Notes under the pieces: model-generated
What the model was told of the DNA's origin: nothing
What the model saw: the letters and a program-made list of their open reading frames with translations, nothing else
Databases searched by the model: none
Program-made: the position numbers and the translations under genes
DNA from: Nitrospirota bacterium
Lineage (GTDB): Bacteria > Nitrospirota > Thermodesulfovibrionia > Thermodesulfovibrionales > SM23-35
Reading direction: 5' to 3'
DNA: 64,000 nt
NCBI GenBank assembly: GCA_014859105.1
Contig: JACUUX010000004.1
Span: 41,709 to 105,708 of the forward strand
Shown here: in pieces, positions 41,818 to 51,264 of the stretch
How the letters are laid out: every line of letters begins with the position of its first letter
How positions within the stretch are numbered: position 1 is the first letter of the stretch

Positions 41818-42174
41818 TTATCTCTTCTTTTCATCTTTAGCAGAGCTTTCAGTGTTTTCTACAGACTTACTGATTTCTTTAGATTCAAATTCCACCTCTT
41901 TTTTAACATCCTTTAATGTGCTATCTATGCTTCTACCTGCCTCTTCAACATTTAAATCTAATTGTTTTTTTGTATCTTTTACCGTTTCACGGATTTCAGA
42001 AGTAGCATCTTCAATTTCGGTCTCCACCTGTTCTTTTACGTCATGCAATGCCCTTTTCAAGTCGCTTAAACCCTTTCCAATCGTGCGGGCCAATTCCGGA
42101 AGCTTTTTCGGACCAAAAACAAGAAGGGCAACAATAAAAATAAGTATCAATTCAGGCATGCCTATGTCAAACAT
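41818..42174 (-). CDS. tatA: Twin-arginine translocase subunit TatA
   Basis: 118 residues. An N-terminal membrane helix (LILIFIVALLVFGPKKLPEL with the FGPKKLPE hinge) leads to an amphipathic helix ARTIGKGLSDLKRALHD. A long polar, partly repetitive C-tail follows (VEFESKEISKSVENTESSAK). TatA builds the translocation pore with TatC. The tail is longer than in most TatA and resembles TatB in length; with no separate tatB here it might serve both roles. It is upstream of tatC in the same unit. Confidence 0.9.
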   Translation of the reverse strand: MFDIGMPELILIFIVALLVFGPKKLPELARTIGKGLSDLKRALHDVKEQVETEIEDATSEIRETVKDTKKQLDLNVEEAGRSIDSTLKDVKKEVEFESKEISKSVENTESSAKDEKKR

Positions 42175-42181
42175 TGCCTAT

Positions 42182-42961
42182 CTATTCCTCCTCGAATATC
42201 CTTTCAATTTTCTTCTTTTCAGTCGGTGATAGAAAAGTTAAAATAAACATTACCCTCGTTTCAGGATTTCTGTTTTTAAAATCAAAGCCTGCACCTAAAG
42301 TCGTATAAATAAAATCTGTAGTCTTTATCCTGTAGCCGAATCTTCCCTCGATTGAGTCAATCTTCGTGGAAACGTGGCTTTTCATCACGAGTAATTCTGC
42401 AAGGAGCTTAAAATTATGAGCAGCAGCAAAGTCCATGCCTGCCAGAAAAGATATCTCTTCCTCAAGCTTACCTTTACCCGGTTTTGCATAAAAAAGGTTT
42501 AAATGCCCGTTAACAGGACCAACTCTTTTGCTTATAATGAAACCAAGTCCATACCGGCCCTCTGTACTTAATTCATTCCGTCCGGACGGCAAAGAGGCGC
42601 TCAGCACATATGCTAAAGATGGCCCGTACTTGCCCTCGTCAAAAAACCTGTGTTTATATCCCAGAGCAAAATCTTCAAATCCGTCTACGTAATCAGAGCC
42701 GAATACATATGGGACGGTCATATTCAGTTCAATATTATCAGTAAGGCCATATGCGGTTTTGAAAATAAATCTGTAGAAATCCGGGTCTATTGATAGTTCA
42801 GTTCCTGCTGAAAATGCAGCTTTACCTTTTGGAAGGCTGTCTGCGCTAAAAGTGGAGAAGATTCCGTAAGGATCAACCGGCTGAAGACCTTTTATTTGGA
42901 AACCATAAGAATTTCCGCACAATAAAAGCAGAATTACCAATAATAACAAGGTTTTTTTCAT
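42182..42961 (-). CDS. Outer-membrane beta-barrel (MetA-pathway-of-phenol-type) protein
   Basis: 259 residues with a clear signal peptide (MKKTLLLLVILLLLCGNSYG). Then come many short amphipathic strands, typical for a small barrel (GLTDNIELNMTVPYVFGSDY, YGPSLAYVLSASLPSGRNEL, TTLGAGFDFKNRNPETRVMF). The pattern matches the 'transporter/phenol_MetA_deg' outer-membrane family. It is presumably an outer-membrane channel or an export-linked barrel. It is followed by tatA 7 bases downstream, so it is likely in the same transcript. The substrate is unknown. Confidence 0.65.
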   Translation of the reverse strand: MKKTLLLLVILLLLCGNSYGFQIKGLQPVDPYGIFSTFSADSLPKGKAAFSAGTELSIDPDFYRFIFKTAYGLTDNIELNMTVPYVFGSDYVDGFEDFALGYKHRFFDEGKYGPSLAYVLSASLPSGRNELSTEGRYGLGFIISKRVGPVNGHLNLFYAKPGKGKLEEEISFLAGMDFAAAHNFKLLAELLVMKSHVSTKIDSIEGRFGYRIKTTDFIYTTLGAGFDFKNRNPETRVMFILTFLSPTEKKKIERIFEEE

Positions 42962-43024
42962 TTTTAAAAATAGCAGAAAGAACTTAAGAGTGTCAATTAA
43001 TTAAAAATGGCTATTTTTAAAACG

Positions 43025-43054
43025 TTGACAAAGCTTCATATTGAAAAATATAAT
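43025..43054 (+). promoter_or_regulatory. Consensus sigma-70-type promoter for trx
   Basis: TTGACA (43025-43030), an 18-base spacer and TATAAT (43049-43054), both perfect matches. It lies 46 bases before the thioredoxin ATG, with aggagg between. The promoter is divergent to the barrel/tat unit on the other strand and probably drives trx and perhaps ffh. Confidence 0.85.
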
Positions 43055-43100
43055 TAATGTAAAATCCCATTTGAGAATATGGGTATAAGAGGAGGATTTT

Positions 43101-43433
43101 ATGGCAGAAGATATTCTTGAAGCTACATCATCTAACTGGGATAGTGAAGTAATAAAGGTTAAAGGGCTTGTGATGATTGATTTCTGGGCTGCATGGTGCG
43201 GTCCCTGCAGAATGATATCTTCCACTGTTGAAGAACTGGCTAAAGAGTACACCGGAAAAATAAAAGTTATGAAACTCAATACTGATGAAAATTCAGAAAT
43301 TGCTACCAGATATAAAATTATGGGAATTCCTACAGTTATGTTTTTCAAAGACGGCACAAAACTCGATCAAATAGTAGGTGTTGTCCCCAAACAACAGCTA
43401 AAAGCAAAAATTGAATCCTTCCTTAATACATAA
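43101..43433 (+). CDS. trxA: Thioredoxin
   Basis: 110 residues with the classical WAAWCGPCRM redox motif, VMKLNTDENSEIATRYKIMG and the cis-Pro segment GIPTVMFFKDG. It is a cytosolic disulfide reductase for ribonucleotide reductase and others. It has a strong promoter and an aggagg ribosome binding site and seems to be highly expressed. ffh starts 77 bases downstream on the same strand with a weak ribosome binding site, so they may be co-transcribed. Confidence 0.97.
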   Translation: MAEDILEATSSNWDSEVIKVKGLVMIDFWAAWCGPCRMISSTVEELAKEYTGKIKVMKLNTDENSEIATRYKIMGIPTVMFFKDGTKLDQIVGVVPKQQLKAKIESFLNT

Positions 43434-43510
43434 TGGTTAACAGTCTTATCAGTAAACCTTCTCTTTTAGACAATTGAAGAATAAAAAAGGAGATCTGAAT
43501 ACTTAAATAG

Positions 43511-44830
43511 ATGTTTGAATCACTTAATGAGAAATTAGAATCCATATTCAAAAAATTAAAAGGCAAAGGCCTTTTAAAAGAAGAGGATATTGAAGTTGCC
43601 TTGAAGGAGATAAGGCTTGCCCTTTTAGAAGCTGATGTCAATTTCAAGGTTGTAAAAGACTTTGTCCAGAAGATTAAAGAAAAAGCCACCGGCAAGGAGG
43701 TCCTTGAAAGCCTTACTCCGGGGCAGCAGGTCATAAAAATAGTTAATGAAGAACTCTGTGAACTTCTCGGGAAAACTAGCAGCAGAATACACCTGTCTCC
43801 TAACCCGCCAACTATAATCATGATGGTAGGCTTACATGGCTCCGGCAAGACAACAACAGCAGCAAAATTAGCAAGGGTCTTTAAAAAGGAAGGCAGAAGA
43901 CCCATGCTTGTTGCAGCAGACCTTCAGAGACCTGCAGCCATTGACCAGTTAGTCACGCTCGGGTCACAGATTGACGTCCCGGTTTATTTCTCAAAAGATG
44001 TAAAAGATCCCTTAACTTTATGTACTGAATCTGTAAAAAAATCAAGGATTGAAGCAAGAGACGTATTGATTCTGGATACCGCAGGAAGATTACATATTGA
44101 TGACACATTAATGACAGAGCTTAAAAAGATAAAGGAGAGTGTATTACCAAAAGAGGTTCTACTTGTAGCCGATGCAATGACTGGACAGGATGCAGTAAAT
44201 ATCGCCAAAAACTTTGAAGAACAAATAGGAATTGACGGAATAATACTTACAAAAATGGATGGAGATGCAAGAGGGGGTGCTGCACTCTCAATAGTAGCTA
44301 TAACCAGAAAGCCCATAAAATTCATCGGTGTCGGGGAAAAAATCGAGATGCTTGAACCTTTTTATCCTGAAAGGATTGCCTCAAGAATACTGGGCATGGG
44401 AGATGTCCTCAGCTTCATAGAGAAGGCACAGAAATCCTTTGACCAGAAAGAGGCTGAGAAACTTCAAAAGGCAATAATGGATGAAACATTTACATTTGAT
44501 GATTTAAAGGACCAACTCCTGAAGATGCGGAACATGGGTCCTTTAGAAAATATGCTTAATATGATACCAGGCTTTAATAAGATAAAAAATTTGAATATTG
44601 ACGAAAGGGAATTTGTGAAAGTCGAGGCAATCATAAACTCCATGACCGGAAAAGAGAGAAAGGACCACAATATTATTAATGGAAGCAGGCGAAAGAGAAT
44701 CGCTTCGGGAAGCGGAACAACCGCAGCAGATGTGAACAGGGTTATAAAGCAATATATAGAAATAAAAAAGATGCTGAAGATGTTTAAAGGCAAAAAAGGC
44801 TTCAAATTGCCAAAATTCCTGCCTTTTTAG
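43511..44830 (+). CDS. ffh: Signal recognition particle protein Ffh
   Basis: 439 residues. N domain: FESLNEKLESIFKKLKGKG. G domain: the P-loop GLHGSGKTTTAAKLA, DLQRPAAIDQL, LDTAGRLHIDD, TKMDGDARGGAALS and GVGEKIEMLEPFYPERIASR. Methionine-rich M domain to the end: MRNMGPLENMLNMIPGFN, ITGKERKDH-like, SGTTAADVNRVIKQYIEIKK. It binds 4.5S RNA and signal sequences, and works with FtsY. The usual downstream rpsP is not present; a ThDP enzyme gene follows after 9 bases. Confidence 0.97.
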   Translation: MFESLNEKLESIFKKLKGKGLLKEEDIEVALKEIRLALLEADVNFKVVKDFVQKIKEKATGKEVLESLTPGQQVIKIVNEELCELLGKTSSRIHLSPNPPTIIMMVGLHGSGKTTTAAKLARVFKKEGRRPMLVAADLQRPAAIDQLVTLGSQIDVPVYFSKDVKDPLTLCTESVKKSRIEARDVLILDTAGRLHIDDTLMTELKKIKESVLPKEVLLVADAMTGQDAVNIAKNFEEQIGIDGIILTKMDGDARGGAALSIVAITRKPIKFIGVGEKIEMLEPFYPERIASRILGMGDVLSFIEKAQKSFDQKEAEKLQKAIMDETFTFDDLKDQLLKMRNMGPLENMLNMIPGFNKIKNLNIDEREFVKVEAIINSMTGKERKDHNIINGSRRKRIASGSGTTAADVNRVIKQYIEIKKMLKMFKGKKGFKLPKFLPF

Positions 44831-44839
44831 TTTCAAATA

Positions 44840-46465
44840 ATGAAAGCTGCCGAGCTATTTGTAAGGTGTCTTGAGGCTGAAGGTGCAGAATACATTTTTG
44901 GCCTGCCAGGTGAGGAGAATATTGAACTTCTCAATGCATTGTCATCCACAAACATTAATTTTATTCTGGCTCATGACGAGCGCTGTGCTGCCTTCATGGC
45001 TAATGCATATGGCAGGCTTTCCGGCAAACCCGGTGTTTGCCTATCGACACTCGGCCCGGGCGCTACAAACCTTATAACGGGAGTTGCTGACGCACTTCTG
45101 GACTATTCACCTATGGTCGCAATATCCGGGCAGGTAGAACTTTCAAAGATACACAAGGAATCACATCAGTATATCGATATTCTCTCAACCTTTAAACCAC
45201 TTACCAAGTGGAATATCAGGATAGAGAGTCCCCATACTATTCCGGAAATAGTAAGAAAGGCATTTAAAGTAGCGTCTATTGAAAAACCCGGACCATCACA
45301 TATAGAATTTCCGGAAGATATTGCTTCAATGGAAGCAGAAGGGTCTCCCCTTCCATATGAACAAATCAGATACCCTGAACCCACAGAAGACATGTTGTTC
45401 CACGCTGTCTCAATGATAAGAGATGCTAATATGCCTCTCATCCTTGCAGGAAATGGTGTTAATAGGGGAAGATCAACAAGAGAACTCAGGAGGTTTGTAT
45501 CAAAAACCGGCATAGGTGTTACAACTACATTCATGGGAACAGGTGCATTACCTGCTGATGACGAATGTTTTATTTCAACAATCGGTCTGCAGTCAAATGA
45601 CTATATATCCTGTGGTCTTGATAAATCCGACCTTATTATCGCAGTAGGATATGACCCTGTTGAGTTCAGCCCCCGCTACTGGAATACGTATGGAAAGAAA
45701 AATATAATCCATATCAACTATACGCCCTCTGAAACAGATGCTTATTATACTGCATTTGAACTTGTAGGAGATATTAAAAATACTTTATCCCTTCTTACAG
45801 ACAGGATAAATTTCAATAAGGATATACCTTATTATCACAAGCTTAAACTTTTTGCAGACCATGCTCTTCATTTTTCTTCAAAAGGTTTCCCTTTAAAACC
45901 TTTAAGGATAGTCAATGAAATCAGAAAAGCTCTCAGGAGAGATGACATCCTGATCAGTGATGTTGGTGCCCATAAGATATGGATTGCAAGGTTTTATCCT
46001 GCATATGAAGGCAACACAGTAATAATCTCTAACGGCTTTGCCTCAATGGGGTTTGCACTACCAGCGGCAATATCAGCAAAACTGTTATACCAGGATAAAA
46101 ATATCATCGCAGCAGTTGGCGACGGAGGGTTTCTCATGTCTATCTCTGAAATGAATACCGCTGTCAGGCTTGGTCTTAATTTTGTATGTCTTATTTTCAA
46201 CGACGGCGGATATGGACTTATAGAATGGAAAGAAAGGCTGAAATATAACCGGGATTTCTTCGTAAAATTCAAATCACCTGACTTTGTGAAACTTGCAGAG
46301 TCATTCGGCGCCCGGGGTTATAAAGTTGCTTCAGAAGATGAACTTTTTCCAGCTTTAAAAGAAGCACTTGGTCAAAATGTGCCAGCGGTGATTGACTGTC
46401 CTGTGGATTACTCTGAAAACCCAAGGCTGACAGAAAAGCTTGGAAGAATTATTTGTCCAGCGTAA
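44840..46465 (+). CDS. Thiamine diphosphate-dependent enzyme (acetolactate synthase large-subunit-like)
   Basis: 541 residues of the AHAS/ThDP family. The N-terminal domain has GLPGEENIELLNAL and the catalytic Glu in AHDERCAAFM (about 48). It also has LSTLGPGATNLITGVADALL and PMVAISGQ, a middle FAD-type domain (LILAGNGVNRG), and the C-terminal ThDP motif GDGGFLMSISEMNTAVR ending NDGGYGLIEWK. It resembles the stand-alone catabolic-type acetolactate synthase (AlsS-like), with no regulatory subunit gene nearby. The product could be acetolactate, but other ThDP reactions of this group cannot be excluded. It is downstream of ffh. Confidence 0.82.
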   Translation: MKAAELFVRCLEAEGAEYIFGLPGEENIELLNALSSTNINFILAHDERCAAFMANAYGRLSGKPGVCLSTLGPGATNLITGVADALLDYSPMVAISGQVELSKIHKESHQYIDILSTFKPLTKWNIRIESPHTIPEIVRKAFKVASIEKPGPSHIEFPEDIASMEAEGSPLPYEQIRYPEPTEDMLFHAVSMIRDANMPLILAGNGVNRGRSTRELRRFVSKTGIGVTTTFMGTGALPADDECFISTIGLQSNDYISCGLDKSDLIIAVGYDPVEFSPRYWNTYGKKNIIHINYTPSETDAYYTAFELVGDIKNTLSLLTDRINFNKDIPYYHKLKLFADHALHFSSKGFPLKPLRIVNEIRKALRRDDILISDVGAHKIWIARFYPAYEGNTVIISNGFASMGFALPAAISAKLLYQDKNIIAAVGDGGFLMSISEMNTAVRLGLNFVCLIFNDGGYGLIEWKERLKYNRDFFVKFKSPDFVKLAESFGARGYKVASEDELFPALKEALGQNVPAVIDCPVDYSENPRLTEKLGRIICPA

Positions 46466-46512
46466 CAATGTATTGTTAATCTTAAACTGAATAGCTTTAA
46501 AACATTTTTTTT

Positions 46513-48231
46513 ATGAAAACCGTAAGTCTTTTTGATCTTACAAAAGAACCTAAAATAGCCTATTTCTCCATGGAGATTGGCATCCGTAATAATATACCCA
46601 CATACAGCGGTGGCCTTGGTGTTCTCGCAGGCGATACAATCAGGACAGCATCTGACCTTAAACTCCCGATGGTAGCTGTTACGCTCATCAGCAAAAAAGG
46701 CTATTTCAGGCAGGAAATTGACGAAAAAGGGCGGCAGATAGAACAGCCTATATACTGGAACCCTTCTGAATATATGACGTTACTTCCTTCAAAAATAACA
46801 GTCAAGCTCGAAGACAGAGATGTATTGGTTCAGGCATGGCAATATAATGAAATAAGTTTGACAAGTGGTTATGTTCCTGTCTTCTTTCTTGATACAGATA
46901 TTCCGGAAAATACTCCTGAAGATAGAGAGATTACACACTATCTTTACGGTGGGGATCTGGCTTGCAGGTTGAAGCAGGAGATAGTCCTCGGCATAGGGGG
47001 CGTAAGAATGTTACACGATCTCGGATTTGAAATAAAAAAATACCATATGAATGAAGGACATTCAAGTCTTCTCACTGTAGAGCTCCTTAACAGGTTTAAA
47101 AAGCCCATTGAAGGTGTATGGGATGAAAGGCTAGTCTGGGATATAGAAAGAGTCAAAGACCTTTGTGTATTCACCACACATACGCCCGTTGAAGCCGGTC
47201 ACGATAAGTTCCCTTACGATCTTGTAACGAGGATACTCGGCGAACCGATACCTTTGTATGTCTTAAAAGAACTTGGTGGAAGGGATAATCTTAATATGAC
47301 CCGCCTCGGTCTCAACCTGAGCGAGTTTATCAATGGAGTCGCCAAGAAACACACTGAGGTATCGCGGAATATGTTTCCCGGATATGAAATCAGTTCCATC
47401 ACAAACGGTGTTCATACTTTTACATGGACATGCGAGAGTTTTAAAAAATTATATGATAAATATCTTCCGGGATGGGCAAATGAACCGGAATTATTTGTCA
47501 GGGTCGGCCGTATTCCTGACGAAGAAACATGGTTCACACATTTAGAGGCAAAAAAAGTTTTGCTGGATTACGTGAGGGAAACCACCGGTGTCGAAATGAA
47601 CCCTGACATCCTGACTATAGGATTCGCAAGGAGAGCTACGGCATATAAAAGGGCAGACCTGATATTTACCGATATTGAACGTCTTAAAAAGATTGCAGAG
47701 GGCAAGTTACAGATCATCTATGCGGGCAAGGCACACCCGAAAGACGAGATGGGCAAAAGGCTTATAGAAAAAATATTCTCGATCATGAACATTTTGAAGG
47801 ATAAGATTAAAATGGCTTATTTAAAAAACTATGATATGGACATTGCACTTAAAATGGTTTCCGGTGTTGATCTGTGGCTGAACACGCCGCTCAGACCCAG
47901 AGAGGCATCAGGTACGAGCGGTATGAAGGCGGCGCATAATGGTGTTCTGAACTTCAGTGTGCTTGACGGATGGTGGATAGAAGGACATATCGAAGGTTTT
48001 ACCGGATGGTCTATAGGACCGAACCCAACTGAAACATTACTTGTCAGCGATATGGATACAGCTGATGCTGAAGACCTCTATAACAAACTTGAAAATACGG
48101 TTATTCCTCTTTTCTATAATGACAGGCATGCGTGGATAAGAATGATGCAGAATGCTATAGGTAAGAATGCCTATTATTTCAACAGCCACAGGATGATGCG
48201 CCGCTACGTCACGGACGCATATATAAGATAA
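46513..48231 (+). CDS. glgP: Alpha-glucan phosphorylase (GlgP type)
   Basis: 572 residues of the short (non-E. coli-type) phosphorylase family. It begins PKIAYFSMEIGIRNNIPTYS and includes GGLGVLAGDTIRTASDL, YHMNEGHSSLLTVELL, FTTHTPVEAGHDKFP, RNMFPGYEISSITNGVHTFT, GFARRATAYKRADLIF and the PLP region EASGTSGMKAAHNGVLNFSV. It phosphorolyses alpha-1,4-glucans to glucose-1-phosphate. No good ribosome binding site is seen ahead of the ATG. The gene is isolated from other glycogen genes. A palindromic repeat lies after it. Confidence 0.93.
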   Translation: MKTVSLFDLTKEPKIAYFSMEIGIRNNIPTYSGGLGVLAGDTIRTASDLKLPMVAVTLISKKGYFRQEIDEKGRQIEQPIYWNPSEYMTLLPSKITVKLEDRDVLVQAWQYNEISLTSGYVPVFFLDTDIPENTPEDREITHYLYGGDLACRLKQEIVLGIGGVRMLHDLGFEIKKYHMNEGHSSLLTVELLNRFKKPIEGVWDERLVWDIERVKDLCVFTTHTPVEAGHDKFPYDLVTRILGEPIPLYVLKELGGRDNLNMTRLGLNLSEFINGVAKKHTEVSRNMFPGYEISSITNGVHTFTWTCESFKKLYDKYLPGWANEPELFVRVGRIPDEETWFTHLEAKKVLLDYVRETTGVEMNPDILTIGFARRATAYKRADLIFTDIERLKKIAEGKLQIIYAGKAHPKDEMGKRLIEKIFSIMNILKDKIKMAYLKNYDMDIALKMVSGVDLWLNTPLRPREASGTSGMKAAHNGVLNFSVLDGWWIEGHIEGFTGWSIGPNPTETLLVSDMDTADAEDLYNKLENTVIPLFYNDRHAWIRMMQNAIGKNAYYFNSHRMMRRYVTDAYIR

Positions 48232-48352
48232 TAAGTTTAAAATTCTAATATCTGAACTCCAAACAAATTCAAAGTTCATTTACATCAGTCGTTAAACCCG
48301 TTTTGAATTTTTATCATTTTACTAATGCGTTCATAAATAACATACCTTGTGC

Positions 48353-48410
48353 GTCATTCCCGCCTGTCGGGAATCTTTCAGAAGATGGATTCCGGACAAG
48401 CCGGAATGAC
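48353..48410. repeat. Palindromic repeat, gtcattcccgcc...gccggaatgac
   Basis: A 58-base palindrome with arms gtcattcccgcctgtcggga then atc, and gattccggacaagccggaat then gac. It is the cleanest copy of the repeat family also at 33670 and 37475. It sits between convergent glgP and murA and could act as a two-way transcript end. The outer gttcataa/ttatgaac pair at 48329/48438 forms an extra set of arms. Confidence 0.85.
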
Positions 48411-48475
48411 AGAAATTGACTCAATGACATTGGTTTACTTATGAACTTAGTACTTTGAATTCGGTATGTTAGAAT

Positions 48476-49729
48476 TCACTCTTTTACTCTCCTCACATCT
48501 GCTCCGAGCTTGACGAGTTTTTCCTCCATCTTCTCGTATCCCCTGTCAAGATGATAAATCCTGTGTACAGTAGTTTCGCCTTTTGCTGCAAGGGCTGCAA
48601 CAACAAGCGAGGCACTTGCTCTTAAATCGGTCGCCATTAAAGGCGCACCTTTAAGTTTCGAAACTCCTTTAACTGTGGCAATTCCACCGTCGACTGAAAT
48701 ATCAGCCCCCATTCTCTTGAGTTCAGCAACATGCATGAATCTGTTTTCAAAGATGGTCTCTCTTATTATGCTCGTCCCGTCAGCTACGCACATGAGTGCC
48801 ATAAACTGTGCCTGCATATCCGTCGGAAAGCCCGGATAAGGCATTGTTTTTATATCAGCAACTCTTGGTCTGGATAATCCTGCTACACAAATACCATCTG
48901 AAAAAGATTCAAATGAAAGGCCGGCTTCCTTCAGTTTTAATATTAAAGCTTCAAGATTTTCCGGTCTGCAATCTTTTATAATAATTTCACTTCCTGTAAT
49001 AGCTGCTATTGTCATGAAGGTTCCTGCTTCAATGCGGTCAGGTATTATTGAATATTCTAACGGCTTTAAATCGTCTACTCCCTCTATTTCAATAAGACTT
49101 TCTCCTGCACCTTTGATCTTTGCACCCATTGATATAAGCGCATTCGCAAGATCAACTACTTCAGGTTCTCTCGCTGCATTTTCTAACAGGGTTCTCCCTT
49201 TTGCTAAAGATGCAGCCATCATGAGGTTTTCAGTACCTGTCACGGTCGGTATGTCAAGATAAATTGATGCCCCTTTAAGCCTCTTTGCCTTTGCAATGAC
49301 ATAACCTGAATCAAGTTTAATATCTGTCCCCATTTTCGTAAGACCCGTAAGATGCAGGTTTATCGGCCTTGCACCAATGGCACATCCTCCGGGAAGAGAC
49401 ACTTTTGCTCTGCCGAATCTTGCAAGTAAGGGTCCGAGTACAAGAATAGAAGCTCGCATCGTCCTGACAAGTTCATACGGTGCTTCGATTTTACTCATCC
49501 TTTCAGTACTTATAAATACATTCCTATCTTCGTAATGGAAACCCGCTCCAAAATTTGCAAGAAGCTGCCCCATGGTCAAGACATCTTTTAGATCCGGAAC
49601 TTTGCTGATAGAATGAAGTCCTGAAGCAAGGATGGATGCAGCCATTATAGGCAGGGCAGCATTCTTAGCCCCTCCTATATAGACTTCCCCTTTTAGTCTT
49701 TTACCACCACGAATAATTAGTTTATCCAA
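48476..49729 (-). CDS. murA: UDP-N-acetylglucosamine 1-carboxyvinyltransferase
   Basis: I choose a TTG start ([18 protein letters not shown], 417 residues) because cagagg lies seven bases ahead and the family N-terminus fits. The longer frame from an upstream TTG lacks support. [13 protein letters not shown] with Lys22-type residue is present. The catalytic Cys is in [16 protein letters not shown] (about 115), and [17 protein letters not shown] and [12 protein letters not shown] follow. It transfers enolpyruvate from PEP to UDP-GlcNAc, the first step of peptidoglycan synthesis. It looks monocistronic and converges on glgP. Confidence 0.96.
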   Translation of the reverse strand: MDKLIIRGGKRLKGEVYIGGAKNAALPIMAASILASGLHSISKVPDLKDVLTMGQLLANFGAGFHYEDRNVFISTERMSKIEAPYELVRTMRASILVLGPLLARFGRAKVSLPGGCAIGARPINLHLTGLTKMGTDIKLDSGYVIAKAKRLKGASIYLDIPTVTGTENLMMAASLAKGRTLLENAAREPEVVDLANALISMGAKIKGAGESLIEIEGVDDLKPLEYSIIPDRIEAGTFMTIAAITGSEIIIKDCRPENLEALILKLKEAGLSFESFSDGICVAGLSRPRVADIKTMPYPGFPTDMQAQFMALMCVADGTSIIRETIFENRFMHVAELKRMGADISVDGGIATVKGVSKLKGAPLMATDLRASASLVVAALAAKGETTVHRIYHLDRGYEKMEEKLVKLGADVRRVKE

Positions 49730-49791
49730 GACATGCCTCTGAAATTTATACAAATCTAATTATAATATTAAAACAAGAGAATTTGACAAGC

Positions 49792-49887
49792 ATGATAGAC
49801 TTTTTTCAAAATCTCCACCCCGTCGCACAGGATTTTATAGCTGTATGCTTTACCTGGTTAATGACCGCTTTTTCTGAAATTAAATGA
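49792..49887 (+). pseudogene. N-terminal remnant of a ZIP-type metal transporter gene
   Basis: A 31-codon frame, MIDFFQNLHPVAQDFIAVCF then TWLMTAFSEIK and stop, resembles the start of bacterial ZIP zinc transporters (short N-terminal helix, then TWxxTALGAA). The rest is missing. A TTGACA lies just before it at 49783, perhaps the old promoter. This is a short match, so the identity is tentative, but the pattern equals the other stumps in this window. Confidence 0.45.
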
Positions 49888-49920
49888 ATTTTCTATCAGG
49901 ATTTGGTTTATATTTTCGTA

Positions 49921-49950
49921 TTGCCCTAATAAAAACTTGTGGGCTATACT
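49921..49950 (+). promoter_or_regulatory. Promoter for the MgtE_N/NRAMP-type operon
   Basis: TTGCCC at 49921-49926, an 18-base spacer and TATACT at 49945-49950 (4/6 and 5/6 matches). It lies 51 bases before the ATG of the PRC/MgtE_N/CBS gene, with acggag as the ribosome binding site. Confidence 0.5.
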
Positions 49951-50001
49951 TCTACATTACTGAAACAAACAATAATCAGAATCAAATAACGGAGTTTTAA
50001 A

Positions 50002-51264
50002 ATGCCTTTTTTTGGCGAACTCTTTGTCAGCGAGATACTGAAGAAACCTGTGCTCGACCCGGAAGGTGAAGAACTCGGAAGGGTAAAAGACCTGATAGTT
50101 GTTAAGGGCGATCCTCTGCCAAAGGTCTCTGCAATTATTATCGAAAAGAAAAAAAGGCTATTCAATATTCCATGGAGTGATATAAATTTTTTTAACAAAC
50201 GGATAATCTCGGCAGAAATCTACAGTAAAGACCTGCAATCCTACGACTTAAGTGAAAAGGATCTTCTAATAGTAAGGTATATACTCGACAAGCAGATTGT
50301 TGATGTAAACGGTGCTAAAGTAGTGAGGGTAAATGATGTCAAGCTCGAAGGATTTAAATCAGAGGCAGTTCTCATTGCTGTTGATGTGGGGATGAGGGGC
50401 ATTATGAGAAGACTTGGAGTAGAGCGGGGAGGAGAGGATTTATTGAAGATATTTAAAAGACATCTCTCATATAATCTCATAAGCTGGAATTATATACAGC
50501 CCCTCGAGCCAAAATTAACAAAGATATCCCTTACAGTTCCCAGGCAGATGGTTTCAGAATTACACCCTGCCGACATTGCAGAGATAATAAGTCAGGTGTC
50601 ACATAAAGAGGGTGCTACATTTTTCAAAAACCTTGATATAGAGACAGCAGCAGAAGCCCTTTCCGAGCTTCAACCGGATGTACAGGCTGCAATAATTACA
50701 GGGATGGACGCAGAAAAGGCAGCAGACATAATAGAAGAGATGCCACCCGATGAGGCTGCCGATGTACTGAGCGACCTTCCTGTGGATAAGGCTAAAGAGA
50801 TCCTTGAGCATATCGAGAAAGAAGAAGCTGAAGATATTCAGGAGCTTCTCAGTCATGAAGAGGATACAGCAGGCGGGTTGATGACAAATGAATTTATAGC
50901 CTATCCTCCTGAAACCACTGTAAGAGAAGCGATAGACAGATTTAAAAAAGATGCTGGGGAGGTTGAGACGGTCTATTACATATATGTGATAGACACCAAT
51001 GAAAAACTTGTCGGGGTCATCTCCCTGAGGGAATTGCTATTAGCTGACCTTGATACTAAAATTTCAGATATTATTGAGACTAAAATAAAAACAGTGACTC
51101 CTGATACAGACGATAACGAAGTTGCCGAGATTATATCAAAATATAACCTCGTAGCACTTCCGGTTGTTGATACAGAAGGTGTTCTGCTCGGTATCGTAAC
51201 GATTGACGATATACTGGACAGAATCCTGCCGCCTGCAGCAAAGCGCAAGAGGAGGAAGGTATGA
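50002..51264 (+). CDS. PRC-barrel + MgtE N-domain + CBS-pair protein (soluble sensor-like)
   Basis: 420 residues without membrane segments. The first ~160 residues hold one or two PRC-barrel-type modules (VSEILKKPVLDPEGEELGRV and KQIVDVNGAKVVRVNDVKLE). An MgtE_N helical superhelix covers about 175-280 (LHPADIAEIISQVSHKEGA, EEMPPDEAADVLSDLPVDKA). A CBS pair follows, with MTNEFIAYPPETTVREAIDR and VTIDDILDRI. In MgtE these parts sense Mg2+ and gate the channel. Here the pore domain is absent, but the next gene, overlapping by 4 bases, is an NRAMP-type carrier. The two probably make a metal-sensing carrier. Confidence 0.88.
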   Translation: MPFFGELFVSEILKKPVLDPEGEELGRVKDLIVVKGDPLPKVSAIIIEKKKRLFNIPWSDINFFNKRIISAEIYSKDLQSYDLSEKDLLIVRYILDKQIVDVNGAKVVRVNDVKLEGFKSEAVLIAVDVGMRGIMRRLGVERGGEDLLKIFKRHLSYNLISWNYIQPLEPKLTKISLTVPRQMVSELHPADIAEIISQVSHKEGATFFKNLDIETAAEALSELQPDVQAAIITGMDAEKAADIIEEMPPDEAADVLSDLPVDKAKEILEHIEKEEAEDIQELLSHEEDTAGGLMTNEFIAYPPETTVREAIDRFKKDAGEVETVYYIYVIDTNEKLVGVISLRELLLADLDTKISDIIETKIKTVTPDTDDNEVAEIISKYNLVALPVVDTEGVLLGIVTIDDILDRILPPAAKRKRRKV

